A stretch of DNA of 64,000 nt, taken from positions 21,765-85,764 of the forward strand of contig QANZ01044040.1 in assembly GCA_003254925.1 (NCBI GenBank), written 5' to 3'. The DNA is from Chamaecrista fasciculata. Its lineage: Eukaryota; Streptophyta; Magnoliopsida; Fabales; Fabaceae. Numbering within the stretch: position 1 is the first letter of the stretch; each line of letters starts with the position of its first letter. Below the pieces are notes generated by a model. That model made no database searches, had not been told where the DNA came from, and was given only the letters and a program-made list of their open reading frames with translations. Positions 1-13,700 of this stretch are shown here, one piece after another. The position numbers and the translations under genes were made by a program.

Positions 1-186
1 GTTGTAATATTTCAATAAAATTGTAAGATTGATAATAAGATCGTAAGATTCATGAGGTATAAAATCGTAAGATACACTGTATAAAATCACATAATCATCC
101 TAGTAAATTTATATCTTAACTAAAATAGGATATAAAATCTCAAGATTTAAATCGGAGGGCATTAAGGGAAAATCAGTGGCATTTAG
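1..186. other. AT-rich upstream DNA
   Basis: Contains a locally repeated motif around ATCGTAAGATT (about positions 22-75 and again near 140), resembling eroded repeat sequence. It presumably includes the NOT4 promoter, but I see no confident TATA box. Confidence 0.3.
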
Positions 187-399
187 ATGACAGTGACACA
201 TAGAGAGAGAAGCAGCAACCAAAACGGCCATCCAAACAAGACCTTCTCTCTCTTTCAAAAAGACTCCTTGTGGTTTTCTCTGCCTCTCTTACCCCTTTGC
301 CCTCTCTCGCTCTCTTCTTCTCTGCGTATTCGTTATCGTGCGTGCGCTTCTCAGGCAATCTCGTCCTCACAGCTTCGTCTCGTTCCCGATCTCTCCACT
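187..399 (+). other. Probable 5' UTR exon of the NOT4-like gene
   Basis: CT-rich leader ending in a good donor (CT|GTAAGTC at 399/400). It would splice to the acceptor at 1584-1585, eight bases before the NOT4 ATG. A ~1.2-kb leader intron follows. The 5' boundary is a guess, because no transcription start can be read from the sequence. Short ORFs across this exon look like chance readings of the pyrimidine-rich leader. Confidence 0.5.
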
Positions 400-1592
400 G
401 TAAGTCTTGGAGTTCTTATCTATCAAACGTAATTTGTCAATCGAATCCGATTTTTTTTTTTCCTTTTTTCTAGATCCCTAATCGATTCGTAGATTGTGCC
501 TGTTATTGATAATATCATTGCCGATTGTTGTTAATATGTTTCCTTCTGTTTTTAAATTTCGTATCGTCAATCGAAATTTGCCTCTCGATTGTCCTTGCAT
601 GTCATCAGATTTTGGTTTTGATTTTGTTACTTATAAACATTGGTGATTAGGTCTTCGATTGTCAGTTTATTGCATCTTGATTTTCTTGTTTTATATTCTG
701 ATTGATTATTCGGCTGATCTGAGGTGTTTTTTGACGGCACGCTGCAAATTGTTTTGTTCTTTTTTTTTTCTTGAATTTCTTTTAGGTGGAAGAACAGTTA
801 GGTTTTATTTGGGTTGAGAAGTGCTAGTTGCATTGCCATATCCCGCAACCCTTTTTCTGCACTGTTTCTTCAAAGATCAACTCATTTTGTTTGTTGTTTA
901 AGAGCTTTTAGGGAAAACTTTTAAAATCAGTCTGTAACCACGTAATATCTCATCCTGACTAAATAGATGAATAATTTTTTATATACCTTCCTATCCATGC
1001 CAATCCTATTCATACTAGTATCTTGTCTGAACCGAACTGATGACTATTTGGAATGGAGTATAGGTATATGGAATATGAATTAAAAGCTCTGTTTTTGTTA
1101 CACAGAGTGCTATTATTATGATGATTAGATGTTGAAATTTGCTCAATGTCCAATGCATTTTTTCTGCGATTTTGTCTATTACTTAAAAGTGAATGTCATA
1201 GAAAGGGGGAGTTAAGAAGTTGTTGTTATATAGTTTATATTAAAGGTTGAACTGTATCTCATAGGGTAAATTCCATTGTCATCTCTTCTCACACATCGTA
1301 TTTTGAGACATTTAGTTAAACACTTGGTGTAATAATATTTTTGGGTTCACTTGATGTCAGCTTTGATGCTTTGTACTGCACTCTCTTCTTTAATACATTA
1401 AGAAAAAATTCAGGCTTAGGTTTGTGATGCATATTTCTTTCAATTACAATATAACCATGCATTTTTATAGTCATGACTGACGTTGACTTTTTCATTTATC
1501 TGTTGTTAAAGCTTTGGCTTCTAGAACAGAATTCTCTTGAATTTGATCACTTATTTTGGTGATTTGTTCTCTAATTTGTCTCTAGGGAAATC

Positions 1593-4500
1593 ATGAGTGA
1601 CGAAGGAGACAGGACTTGTCCTCTGTGTGCAGAAGAGATGGATATGACGGATCAGCAGCTGAAGCCATGCAAATGTGGATATGAGGTTTGATTTTTTTTG
1701 GTGTTCTTGTTAGGTAGATATGTGGATTTTGGAAAATTTATTTAATCTTCTGCTCAAGAAAACAGTGACATGTTTTTCTAAGGTTCCACTAATTTATGCG
1801 TTCATCATTTGTTCATGATCACAAATGCTTTGTCAGGACAATATATTCTCGTAAAGGGAAATGAGAAATAATTTAATTTGAATTTGGAACTATTTCATTT
1901 GATTATATTTGGAACTTACTATGGAATAGTAAGAAGAGATTGACTGGTTTGTGGATGTAAATCTGTGTGATTGATTCCCTGGTTAGTAGTTTACTTGATA
2001 TTTTTATTAATTTAATCTTTCTTTGTTTGCAGATATGTGTTTGGTGTTGGCATCATATATTGGACATGGCTGAGAAGGATGATACAGAGGGGCGGTGTCC
2101 TGCGTGTCGTTCACCTTACGACAAGGAAAAGATTGTGGGGATGGCTGCAAATTGTGAGAGGTTAGTCTGTTGACTGTTCTATTTATAAAGGCGTTTCTTC
2201 TTTCTTTTCTTGTTTAAGTAGATTTTTGGTTTTGTAAGAAAATATGGCAAAACCAATTAAGACTTTAAGCTGTTTTATGATTTTTCCTCTATGTTTGAGA
2301 TAGAGCCAAGGTTGTAATAGGTAAACTATCTTATTCTCTGTTGATGGTCTTTTCCATGTAGACTGGTGGCTGAAACTAGTATGGAGAGAAAGATGAAGAA
2401 CCAGAAAGCAAAGTCTAAATTATCGGAAGGACGGAAGCAACTCAGCAGTGTGCGAGTGATTCAGAGAAACCTTGTGTACATTGTTGGGTTGCCTCTTAAT
2501 CTGGCCGATGAAGATGTAAAATTTACTCCTTTCTGAGTACATGACTATTGCCATTTTATTTAGATTATTTTTTCCCTTGTCTCCATTTTTATTTTCGTAT
2601 TTTTCTTACAGTAACTTTGTATTTCTATCACGGTTTATGTAGCTTCTCCAGCGGCGAGACTATTTTGGCCAGTATGGAAAGGTCTTAAAAGTGTCAATGT
2701 CTCGAACAGCATCTGGTGTTATTCAACAGTTTCCCAACAGTACATGTAGTGTGTACGTTTATGTTCTTATAAAGCTTGCGATGGCTCTATCCTCAATGTT
2801 ATTATAGTTTTCTCCTTAATGTTGTCTTGCCATTGAGTTGAAAAAGATGTTAAACACTTTTATAGTTTTTAGTTTTTGAATGTTCTGTTATGTCTGAGTG
2901 GAAGTAGAGAAAGAATGACAAAAAGACTTTCACTTATTGCATTTTCTTCCATTATATGTCCTGCTATCTTTCTGTTGATCTTTTTCCTATCATATTATGG
3001 CGAAATTCTTAAAAGAAGGTTGCATTTCAGATATATAACTTATTCAAAGGAAGAAGAAGCAATTCGATGTATCCAAAGTGTACATGGATTTGTCTTGGAT
3101 GGTAAACCTTTAAGGTACTGATATCTGTCTTTATTTACCTCTCATGCATGTCATGTTTGGCCGTTGACTCTTGCTTTATAGTTTTATTTTATTTTATTTT
3201 TGATCATTTGCAGGGCATGTTTTGGAACCACCAAGTATTGTCATGCATGGCTCCGAAATGTGGTATGAAGATTACTTTGTCTATGTTGATTCTTAACTTG
3301 TACATTAGCTAATTTTCAAGGCTAAAATGCCAAAAGCCTCTTCTACCACCTTGTATTCCTGCGTCACACAACTGGCTATGGTGGGAGAGTCTCCCAATAG
3401 GGGTAACTGCATTCACAAGGTCTCAAACCCAGGACCTTCCATAAGTGGTACCAAGCCGCTTATCACTTGGACAAACCCCTTGTTGGTTAAAGCCTCTTCT
3501 ACTTTGAGCTTGGACAAATGAGCTAATATTTTTAATGTCGCCAATAACTCTTAACTTTTAACCTGAGGTCAACATTGAAAAAACATGGGTTTAATATTTG
3601 GAATTTAACCTTAATTAATTATGCTTCTAATTGTTGAGATATTTTGTGGCCAGCCTTGCAGCAACCCTGATTGTCTATATCTGCATGAGGTTGGTTCTCA
3701 AGAAGATAGCTTCACAAAAGATGAAATTATTTCAGCATACACCAGGTGCTTTCTTATCTCAATGAACTTTCATTTGAAACTTAACATCTTACGGTAGTAA
3801 GATAAAATCTTTTATTGTATATATGGGCAATTGTAATTCTGCCATTCAAGTTTGTTATGTGGTCAAATGAAGGACATTACCTTTAATTTTCTTTTTCCCC
3901 CAAATTTTCCCCCCTTTATTGGCTTTTGTAAGCATGCCAGATTTGCCAGGGTCTATTCTCACGGGGCTGACCTGCCATATTTTTACGCAGCTCATAACTG
4001 AATAGGGCATATTGTTGGTTCAAAATGAATTGTTAGAACTCAACCTGAGGACCCTAACCTCTCATACAAATAGAAATTCTGAATGATAAGGCTGAGGGTT
4101 CTAATTGTGTTGTTTGATGATAAATGACTGTTCCATTAAGACATCATTAGAGTAGGAAACTCTTTTCTATTTTTTTTCTTAATTGTAATTGATCATAAAG
4201 GGGAGGCAGCTGTTGATAGAAATTTTAGAAATTTTGTTGTTCATTTTATGTAAGTGAACAATGTGTCATGATCTGAATTTGCAAAATTTGTGCTTCTGTT
4301 TGCTAGTTTTCTCCCTAGCCCATCTTAAACTGAATGTAGTGTCTTTGAAATGATGTTTTGTTCACTTTGTGGTTTTAAAGAAGTCGAGTTCAACAAATTA
4401 CTGGTGCTACAAACAATATGCAACGGACTTCGGGGAATGTATTGCCTCCCCCTGTGGACGATTATGTGAATGGTTCGTCAGCAAAGCCCATTGTGAAAAA

Positions 4501-7254
4501 TGCTTCCAGTGTAAGAATCTTTACAAATTCTGTCACCTTTTTAAGGTGTAAGCTTTTAGCATCTTGATTTTACCTACTTGTATTCACATCTTTGGTTGCT
4601 TTTCCCAGATTGGGTATACTGCTAGCAAAATTTATATTTATACACTAAGCAGCTGAATATGAAGGCACTAATTCTGTGAATTATTTATTGACCAGAACTC
4701 TTCTAGCATCATAAAAGGTTCTCCTCCTGATGGAAGTCCAGGGAGATCTGTAGCTCTTCCTCCTGCTGCTGCATGGTATATATCTTTTATGTGATTGACT
4801 TAAGGTTGAAAACGTGTAATTTCACTCATAATTTATTTTTGGTTGATAGGGGTACACGGGCTACTAGTTGTCAGCCCCCTGCTGGAGGTCTGTTATGTCC
4901 AAATGGACCATCCAAGCCTAAACCAGATACAGTCAGTAGCACCCTAGCCTTTTCTTCAGCTGTTGCAGGGACAGTTCAGGCATCTGCATCACATGGTGAC
5001 AGGACAAAGAGGCCTACATCAAGTGATGGGAGCCAAGCTATGCTGCCTAGAGTGAAAAATGAATCATTGAATCCAGTTAAACAATACAGTAGCATGGACA
5101 ATTTGCATAATGCAGGTGAAAAAACTGCAACGTCCAATGTTTCTTCTGCAACTGTGAATTTGAGCAGCCAGTTGACTTCACAACCATCATCTATAGACAG
5201 TGATAGAGGCAGTTCTACCGTAGCAAATACAACAAATTCTACTGAGATCTCCAGGCAGCTGTGCAGGTCTGGTTCTGAGGTTGCAGTTATTGCTACCAAT
5301 GAAGATATTCAGAAATTGTGTTCTGATTTGTCCTCAACTAACATTTATAGAGATGTCCAAAGTGAACAATGTGCTATAACCAGACCTAGTAGCCCACCCC
5401 CTGATTGTGTGATGATTAATTCTACTCCAAGTCAAGGGTCCCAGAACAATGCTGACAAATTTAAAGATTCACTAATTACTACTGTAGCTAGTAAAGCTGC
5501 TACATCAGATGGTGGGGTGTGTATTTCAAGAGAACAGCGTGATTGGAGATTGGATTCTCAAGCTTATTTAGCATCACATACAACTGAAGTGGAAGATGAT
5601 GTAATGTCTTTTGATAATCAAAGACTCAAGGATCCAGAAGTTTCTCGATCTCCTTACTTGCCAAAATCAACAGGTTTTGTTAATGTTTCTAACTATTATA
5701 GTCCTCATCTTCTGCAGCATGGTGAACCTCACACTGCTATTAATGCTGGTTCTTTGTCAACACCTAATAAAGTTGGGAATGAATCTTTATTACATGCATC
5801 TAGCCAATTATGTAATGGTTACCCTGAGAAATTGGCTGGTGGCAGCTCTTATGGTTTGAGTAACACTGTGGATCATTCTTTATTGCTTCAAGATGAAAGA
5901 GGTGAGCAATGCATTGGCCGGTTTTCCAGTGAAGCAAATAATTCTAGAAGTGACACTTCAATAGAGAAGGGTGAAAGTAGTATAATTTCAAATATACTGT
6001 CAATGGACTTTGATCCGTGGGATGATTCACTGACCTCACCTCAGAATCTGGCTAAATTGTTGGGTGACAACACTGATAACCAGTCTGGATCCCTAAAAAA
6101 TTCTTGGAAAGTGCAAAATAACAACCAATCAAGATTCTCTTTTGCAAGGCAGGAGGAATCTAAAATCCGCAGATTTGATGTACAAAATTCTTATGGGGTT
6201 GGTGATCAACTGACAAAGAGTCACTCACTAATCCCAGATTTTGCAGAAAGAGACTTGTATTTAAGTAGGTTGGGTATTGGAAATGGGTTCCCTGCCAGTA
6301 GTTTTGAGGAATCTGAAAATTTAGGCAGTGGTCACCTTGTTGCTTCTTCTAATAAGCTTTCTGGTTAGTTTTGTCAAATTCTTACTTGCCCCTATAAATT
6401 TCTTTGGCAGTATTTCTTATCTCTTGCTACTATTTTCAAGGCTTTCTAGTGTTTAGTTATCTGATTACTTCCCTGCTATATTGGTTTACAGCTGTTACAA
6501 GAGCTCAGGTTACAGCTCCGCCTGGATTTTCTGTCCCAAATAGGGCACCACCTCCAGGTTTCTCCTCTCATGAGAGATTGGAGCAACAGACTTTTGACCA
6601 CATATCTGGTTGGTTGTGTGTGTGTGTTTTCCTGTTTTCACTTTTGTACGATTATAAGTTTTAATTATTGTTGTACTCTTGACAGGGAATTCTTTGCTTG
6701 AGTCTTCTTCCTTACTGAGAAATTCATATCAGATGCCCACAACTGGAAATATTGGTGTAGCGGGGGACATAGAATTTAATGATCCTGCAATCTTGGCAGT
6801 TGGTAAGGGGAGACTTGAAGGTGCGCTAAACAGCCCAGGGTTGGACATGAGATCAAATTTCACCCCACAATTAAATTACTTTGAAAATGATGCCAGACTC
6901 CAGTTTTTGATGCAACAATCTCTTTCACAGCAACAGAACCTAAGATTTTCAGAAATTGGAAATACCTTCTCTCAGCTTAGTGATTCTTATGGATTCTCTT
7001 CAAGGCTAGATCAATCACAAGTCAGTAATTTGATCCCTTTTCCTCAGTTGTCTCCACAGCAGTCTAGAAATGCGGTCTTGTCCAATGGACAATGGGATGG
7101 GTGGAATGAGGTGCAGAGTGGAAATGGTCTGGGTGTTGCGGAGTTTCTGAGAAACGAAAGACTTGGGCTTAACAAGTTCTATGCAGGATACGAGGATTCA
7201 AAATATAGGATGCAAAATTCTGGGGATCTTTACCACAGAACATTTGGGATGTGA
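1593..7254 (+). CDS. NOT4: CNOT4/NOT4-like RING-type E3 ubiquitin ligase with RRM
   Basis: Predicted 1,039-residue homologue of CNOT4/Not4, the RING E3 ligase associated with the CCR4-NOT complex in mRNA decay and translation quality control. Coding exons: 1593-1685, 2033-2160, 2362-2515, 2643-2752, 3031-3114, 3214-3262, 3654-3745, 4381-4510, 4696-4775, 4850-6363, 6492-6608, 6686-7254. All introns are GT-AG and the frame stays open throughout. The N-terminus has the Not4-type C4C4 RING (CPLCAEE at residue ~9, then CKCGYEICVWCWHHI and CPACRSPY). An RRM follows at ~110-195 (LVYIVGLPLNLADED, then VYITYSKEEEA), then a CCCH-like finger (CFGTTKYCHAW, CSNPDCLYLHE). The rest is a long, low-complexity Ser/Asn/Gln-rich tail typical of plant members. 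The start is the first ATG after a 5' UTR splice acceptor at 1585. The family assignment is secure; complex membership is inferred from the family. Confidence 0.93.
3333..3503 (-). repeat. tRNA-derived SINE-like repeat in NOT4 intron
   Basis: On the minus strand this has a tRNA-like A-box region (GATAAGCGGCTTGG) and a B-box-like GGGTTTGAGACC, followed by a tRNA-unrelated body. The 14-bp direct repeat AAAGCCTCTTCTAC lies at 3333-3346 and 3490-3503 and may be the target duplication. No clear poly-A tail is visible. A diverged second copy lies near 8170-8290. It sits in the 391-bp NOT4 intron at 3263-3653. Confidence 0.55.
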
Positions 7255-8420
7255 TCTATTTTGTACGGTCGTCCATAGTGCACTTGAGATAGAGATGGAC
7301 AACTGCAAATTTGTTGCATTGCTGGAAGTGGTGGGACTGACTCATGACTCGTCTATTTGGCCACCCGATGATGGAACTCCCAGAAGTGTGATTTCTAGCT
7401 GCAGCCGGTAATTATTAGACTATTTATACCACTTCCACTTAATTTTAAGGGTTCTTGTTGACTTTGCTTGTTAGAAGTAAATGTGATCATTTTTTGTTCC
7501 CATCGTTTGACTTTATCACTTTATATGCCAAAACCATTAAATTGCTGTTCACTTTCTGAACCATCTGCACACATTTTTCCTTTTTAATTGGGAGTTCTGG
7601 ATATGCAGGATTGGGCTGTGTTGGGTTGTCAAGACATCATTCACAATGCGAATGTTGATCGAACGAGCAGGTTGATCTTATTTGAGTGTTTTCCGAGTAC
7701 AGAGCAGAAAAACTTGTGGTTAATTCAAAGTCACATAGATGAATCAATTATTCATTGGTAATTTTTTTTTCCTTTGATACTAACCACCCCGGTGAGTAGA
7801 AGCATACAATGATTGTAAAAATTATTTTGGCAGCGGCTTCATTCATTTGTAGAGTTTGCGACTTATGTTCTTAATTATCTGTGTATCTGGGAAAGGTCCC
7901 TATGATGTGGCATATTACTTGTGCCTGCTGGCCAGAGCTAGTGGATTATAGTATTGCGGTTGTTTCATTATTCTGTCTTTTTTCATTCTCAATCTTTTTT
8001 TTTTTATTCAAGAAGCAGTTCATCAGTCACCATTTTTATATGTTTACAGCAATATAGAGCTTTTTTCGGTTGCCCGTCCGGTCTTTGAGGTTTTTTCCGA
8101 TTAATCCGGACTCGACTTAAGGTTTTTTCCGATTAATCCGGACTCGACTTATGTTATGTACCTAACTATGATAGGATAGTATGCCACTAGGGTAGTTGCA
8201 TTCACATGACCTCGAATACGAGGTCTCGTTTAAATGATACCAAGCTATTTTTACCATTTGGGTTAATCATTCGTTATCAATATAGAGCTTGCTGTGTACA
8301 GCTACACATCATTTTTTCTTTGCTCGTATATATTCTGATTAATAGTTTTTGTTTTACTTTTTTTCTTGTAGTTTCATTTATTTTCCTTTGCATTTTGCCT
8401 TTGAGTGCTGCTATTTAGGC
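7255..8420 (+). other. NOT4 3' flank, probable 3' UTR with an intron, and degenerate repeats
   Basis: After the NOT4 stop, a donor near 7409 (CCG|GTAATT) and an acceptor near 7609 (TATGCAG) would make a 3' UTR intron. Poly-T tracts and a tandem 31-bp unit follow (8089-8151). A weak copy of the intronic SINE-like repeat follows that (8170-8290, minus strand). There is no coding ORF with recognisable content. Confidence 0.35.
8089..8151. repeat. Tandem duplication of a 31-bp unit
   Basis: Two identical 31-bp copies (8089-8119 and 8121-8151), each containing CCGATTAATCCGGACTCGAC and separated by a single A. The perfect identity points to a recent duplication. Confidence 0.9.
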
Positions 8421-9476
8421 TCTCTTTGGATTGGCTCATAATCTGACCATAGCTAGATTCTGAGCTGAAAAAAATGAATAATCTCATTTGTTTACAGATT
8501 ATTATTCAAAAATTTAATTATAATCTACAAAATCTCTTATTTTCAATATCCAATACTATTATACCTTTCACAAAAAAAAAGTTGTTGTACTCCCTATAAG
8601 GCTATAAGCATACTTATAATTACATGTTTTAATATATATTCAAATATACATAAGGGATATTTTGGTCATTTTATATCATCTCTCATTTATTATATCTATA
8701 ATAATCTCTCTTTGTCATATCACTTTTAATCTAATCTTTTTTTATATAATTTTTTTATAATCTTATAATTAATTTTGTACTTTTAATTATCTTTAATATT
8801 TAATAAAATAATAATAATACATTTTTGTTTACATATTAATTAATATTATATTTTTATTATTAAAAATAATTTCTATCACACTCATTAAAAAATTAATTAT
8901 ATAAATTTTAAAAATAAATTCAACCAACAAATTTTATAATTGATTTTAAATAATGATTTATGACTACTTTGGAACAATTTGATATGTTTTCAATTTTTAT
9001 TTTTATTAGGAATTGATGCATTAATTCAATAAAAATTAAATGGTCTAAAAGTTAATTTTTTGTCTAGAATTTATTTTGACGAAATTAAATAAATATAAAC
9101 ATAATATTGAGAGAATAAGATAGACGATAACCATTCATTTAATTTAGGGATCAAATCGTTCACCTATTTTAATTTTTTTGTCTAGAATGTATTGTCTCTC
9201 ATTTACTTCTTCAAAATTTTCTCTATTAGCTAAAGTTTTTATGGAGATCTAGATTTTTTATATTTCTTTTTTGTACAAGATTTTACTATAATCTTTCTTA
9301 AATGTGTTGCCTAAAATTTTTGTTTCTTCTTATATATTATTGTATTATGTTCTGTAGAGCATATAAACTATGTTGACATAGATAAATCTATGTCTTGTTT
9401 AGTCTTTCTGATGAATGGCTCAATATCATTCCTTCTCGTGAATGTAATTTCATATTTTTAACCAAGAAAGAAAAGT

Positions 9477-9507
<31 letters not shown>

Positions 9508-10731
9508 AAAAACAAGTTTTTGTTTTATTCGACATCGTCAAGACAAGACATTGAATTCTCCAGCTAACCTGTTTGCGAGTAGTATTGTAAATTTATAATG
9601 AGCAATTATGAGTTATCCTGTCCGGGTGTTAGTGGTCTCCTTAAAAGAGCACTTTTGGGAGGGTCCTCTTTTGCAATTGCCAAATGACAGAGTTGCAATA
9701 GAAGACAAACTTATGTGGGCACTCTATAATGCTATGCTCATTAAACACTTTCATCTCTTCAATCTAATAATTTCTTTCATATTCTTCACAATTCCATGGT
9801 CCCCCACACTACTCTTCTTGTCTTCTTCCCATCCACACCTTTAAATGCTTGTTTGGATCAACTTCACAACTTGTACATACTTTTCGTTTACACTTACACA
9901 CCCATTCTCTCTAAAAGTAGGGATGACTCTTCTTTTATTGGGAAAAAATAAGCACTTCTATCCCTATATAAATTATTTACACAGGTAATGGACAATTGGT
10001 ATACAAATCAAAAAATGAATTTTGGAAATATAAGGTCTTGAATGTATTTAAATTAATTTTCAATTTTTTTTTTGTGAGAAAATGTTCACTTTCTTATTAT
10101 ATGCCCTTTAGCTCCCCTTCCTTAAATTTTCACGTGGACAAGTCATAAATAATAAGTTAAGGATTTATTTTGTTTTGATAAGAATAATGTAATGCCTTTC
10201 TGTTGATATTGGGAAACTATTTCAAATCTAATACATCGTGTTTAATAAATTCAACTATCTATTAAGTGTGCTGAATTTTGTTGATATCTCACACACTAGC
10301 TCATCACGAAACTAATTTATTTCATTAAATCCAACCCATTAATTAACTTTAAGAACTTTTAGACTTTAGTTCCCTTTAACTTAGGGGATTCAAATCTGAA
10401 TCTGAATAGTCCTAGTGCTTTGAGAAATTTGAACAAAATAAATTAAACAAAATAAACAAGTAAATATTTAAAAAAAATAGAAAGAAGAAAGAATATAGGA
10501 GCTCGAGCTATACTAACATTACCCTTTCTTCAAAGACGATGTGTCCCCAAAGGGTTCATAATGGTTTAGCCAATTGCAGAAGTCAAGTCTCATTATACAT
10601 CAATCAATCAGTAGCTGAATAATGGAAAGAATTTTGACAGTAGAATACAGTTTTGATGATTTACTTTGATATATAATATATTTTTTTAAGGAGAGAGAGA
10701 AGAAAGAAAGAGTTGTGCCTGTGAGAGTACT
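8421..10731. other. Intergenic AT-rich region between NOT4 and AP2/TOE genes
   Basis: Very AT-rich, with poly-A/T tracts and an (AT)n microsatellite at about 9486-9506. No gene-like ORF is supported; the longest reading frames have no family resemblance. It should contain the 3' ends of the two converging genes, NOT4 on plus and TOE-like on minus. Confidence 0.5.
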
Positions 10732-13700
10732 TCACTTCTTGAGGCAATGATGATGTTGAGATGTGTTGTCGCCATTTCCAGAGGATGGAGCAAAACAGAT
10801 GGTGTTGGAAAGTGAGTTGATGTTCATAGAATTTGATGGAATATTGATGGAAGAAAATGGCAATGAAGATGAAATGGAGAATCCTGATGATGCTGCACTA
10901 GCAGTAAACTGGCTTAGCAACTGTGGGAGCCCTTGTGAACGATCTGTGCTTATTCTCTTTGCTCTTTCCTGACAAACATCAAATTCCAACCAAACATACT
11001 GGCTTTAATTTCTAAATATTTACTTCATTCATAAACATCTCATCATGGAATTGTTGTTTACTCTCCAATTTGAAGTCCAATCAATGTGAATTTCATATAG
11101 AGGTAAAGTAAAAGTAATGTAACACAGAAATTTGCTGTGGTGAATTAGTTTGAGTAAAGATACACCAGTTAACAATTTAATTCTTGAAAGTCTAGTTTAT
11201 AGTTATACTCTTTAATCTCTGAAAGTGGTAAAACTAATATATTTAAATCATTTTGTCCTTGAAATTAGTCCCTACAAATGGGACTAAGGGACTAAGTTGT
11301 ACAAATTAGACTTTTAAGAATTGAGTTGTTAACTTTGTATCTTTAGATGTCCAAATTTTATGTTGAATCTTCAAAGTTTCAATCTCTTCAGCTCAGCATA
11401 CTCCACAACTGTTGTCTTTAATATATTTGTAAGTTTTAACATAAATGGCACTACGCTGAGCATATCTATATACAACAATAGTATATATATATGTATATTC
11501 CATTGACCTGACCACTAAGGGATTTTTTATATGCATTTGGAGCACATTATCATTGTATCAGACAGAAGATTGAACAAACCATGTGTAGGATCCGCAAAAA
11601 ATAAAGGTAAACTCCTGCTTTCATTATCACAATAAAAGTCAAACTTTCTTCATCGTTCTAACAAAGACACTAGCAAGGATATGATTTATAATTTATAAAT
11701 GTTGTTCGTGAGCATTCTACAAAGAAATAAGCAATCAACTCTGAATTTAAAGGTATATGCCAGACAATGAATGGTATTCACCTCATTGGAAAAGAAGCTA
11801 GGACATATGCCATTCCATGCACGACGCTCTTCAGTTACAATCAGCCTTCTCAAAGATGGATCACCAATTACTGAATCAATGTTATTGGTCTCCATCTGCA
11901 AATAAAGAGAACTCATCCTAGTTATCTCCCCTGGGAATAAAATCAATGTAAGGAATTCCTAAAGACTATACCCAAGACCAAGTATTTTACAAGTATCAAA
12001 TACGTCAAAGGGGGAAGGAGGGAAATAGTAATCTTTTTAGTTTCTTACAAGTATCAGTCACTGAATTCCACTAGAGTTAATCATGTTCGAAATATTATCA
12101 GATACTAAATGTAAGCAACTCTCTCAACAGAGTTTTGAATGCGGCTTCACCACATTATGAGAAACTAACCCTTTCTGCTAATCCAAATCCCTATTGATGG
12201 GCGATAGTAATTAACTACATGAGAACCTGTTGTGAACTCTTCTTCTAGATGGAATTTCCCTCACAAGCTATATCATGTCAATAAAGAGTGTTATGTGGAA
12301 GTAAATGAAGTTGTATAATTGAACAATACCCCTGAACTTCTTCCAGCATTGATGTTGTAAGGAAAGGATTGGAACTGATGACGCCTCCAATTTTCTTCAG
12401 GACCACTGCCCGGGGTTGCTATGCCCAAATTGAGGTCAAGATTGTGACAGCCACCTTGTGAAAACAATTACAGATCCCATTTCACAGATGAAACAGTTTC
12501 TACTTCTGCAACTCACTAGGAAATAAAATAATACTTGGAGAAGATATTAAGAACTACCTTCCTCAGTCTTTATCTCCCCTTCGTATGTTCTTAATTCAAA
12601 GTTTGTCACTGCTTCCCTCCCGTTGCATTTGATTGCTGCCTTATCATAAGCCCTGAGTTTTAGAAAATCAAAAAGCAGAGAAATTGATGGATGGAAAACT
12701 AATTATCTTATTAGTAAATTCAGTGTTTTGGGTAGAACTAGAATGTAATTCATGTATCATTAGGACCTTGCAGCCTCTACTTCGCTGTCGAATAGCCCAA
12801 GATATATATACCTGCACGAAAAGCATTGGAATCTCTATAACGAAAACACAGGCATCTTAGGTATGTATCTCCAAACACAGGAAAGTGGAGGAGGAAAAAA
12901 TAAAACTCATCTAAGACCTGATCTGGAACCATTTATCATTGCACTCAAAATAGGACTTAAATTTGTTGCAACCCAAATTCCTAATCATAAAATTATTACT
13001 CCAAATTCTATAAAACAGGTCCTTACTTTTTACCAAGGAATTGTCCCATTCGAGCTTCCCAACGACCACATTTTTGCAGTGTTACTCCTCGGTATTTTGA
13101 ACTCCCCCGAGAGAAACCAGTACTTTGACGACGAAGTATGTGCACGAATTCCTCCTTGCTAAGATTCTTCATCTGTCCAAGACAATGAAAATTCCATTTT
13201 AAAGGACAGTCTAGATTCATACAATTCATGTGCTTGTATTTTTATCGAACCTGCTTAAGATCCTCCTCATAGTCACTCAGGTTGAAATTGATGTCAGCAT
13301 CAAATCCCCTAAACTTAATAGCAGCTTGGTCGTAGGCTCTAAATTTTGAAAGTTCCAAGACAAATGAGGAGTTCAACAATTAAACTCTTAAAAGCAAAAG
13401 TAGGACCAATTCTAAAACTAAATTATGACAGAAAAATTAATTATGTCCAATATACACCTAGCAGCGGCGTGAGCGGTATCAAATCCACCTACAAGTTCCA
13501 ATACCAAATTTCGTCAAAACGTGCTAAAAATAGTAGTAAAGCGTCGAATTCAATTTATTGAGTAAGGGAGTTAATAAGTACATATCCATACCCAAATAGA
13601 CTTGTTTCCCGCAATCCCTAAACCAAATAGTAACAGAGAAAGCCAATAGAAAATAGGTCAGAATGAATTCAACCACAGATAATTAAATTCCATTATTCCA

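Noticed and set aside
9608-9844. 78-codon ORF between NOT4 and TOE-like genes
   Set aside because: Low-complexity hydrophobic reading with no conserved motif and no splice partners; probably chance.
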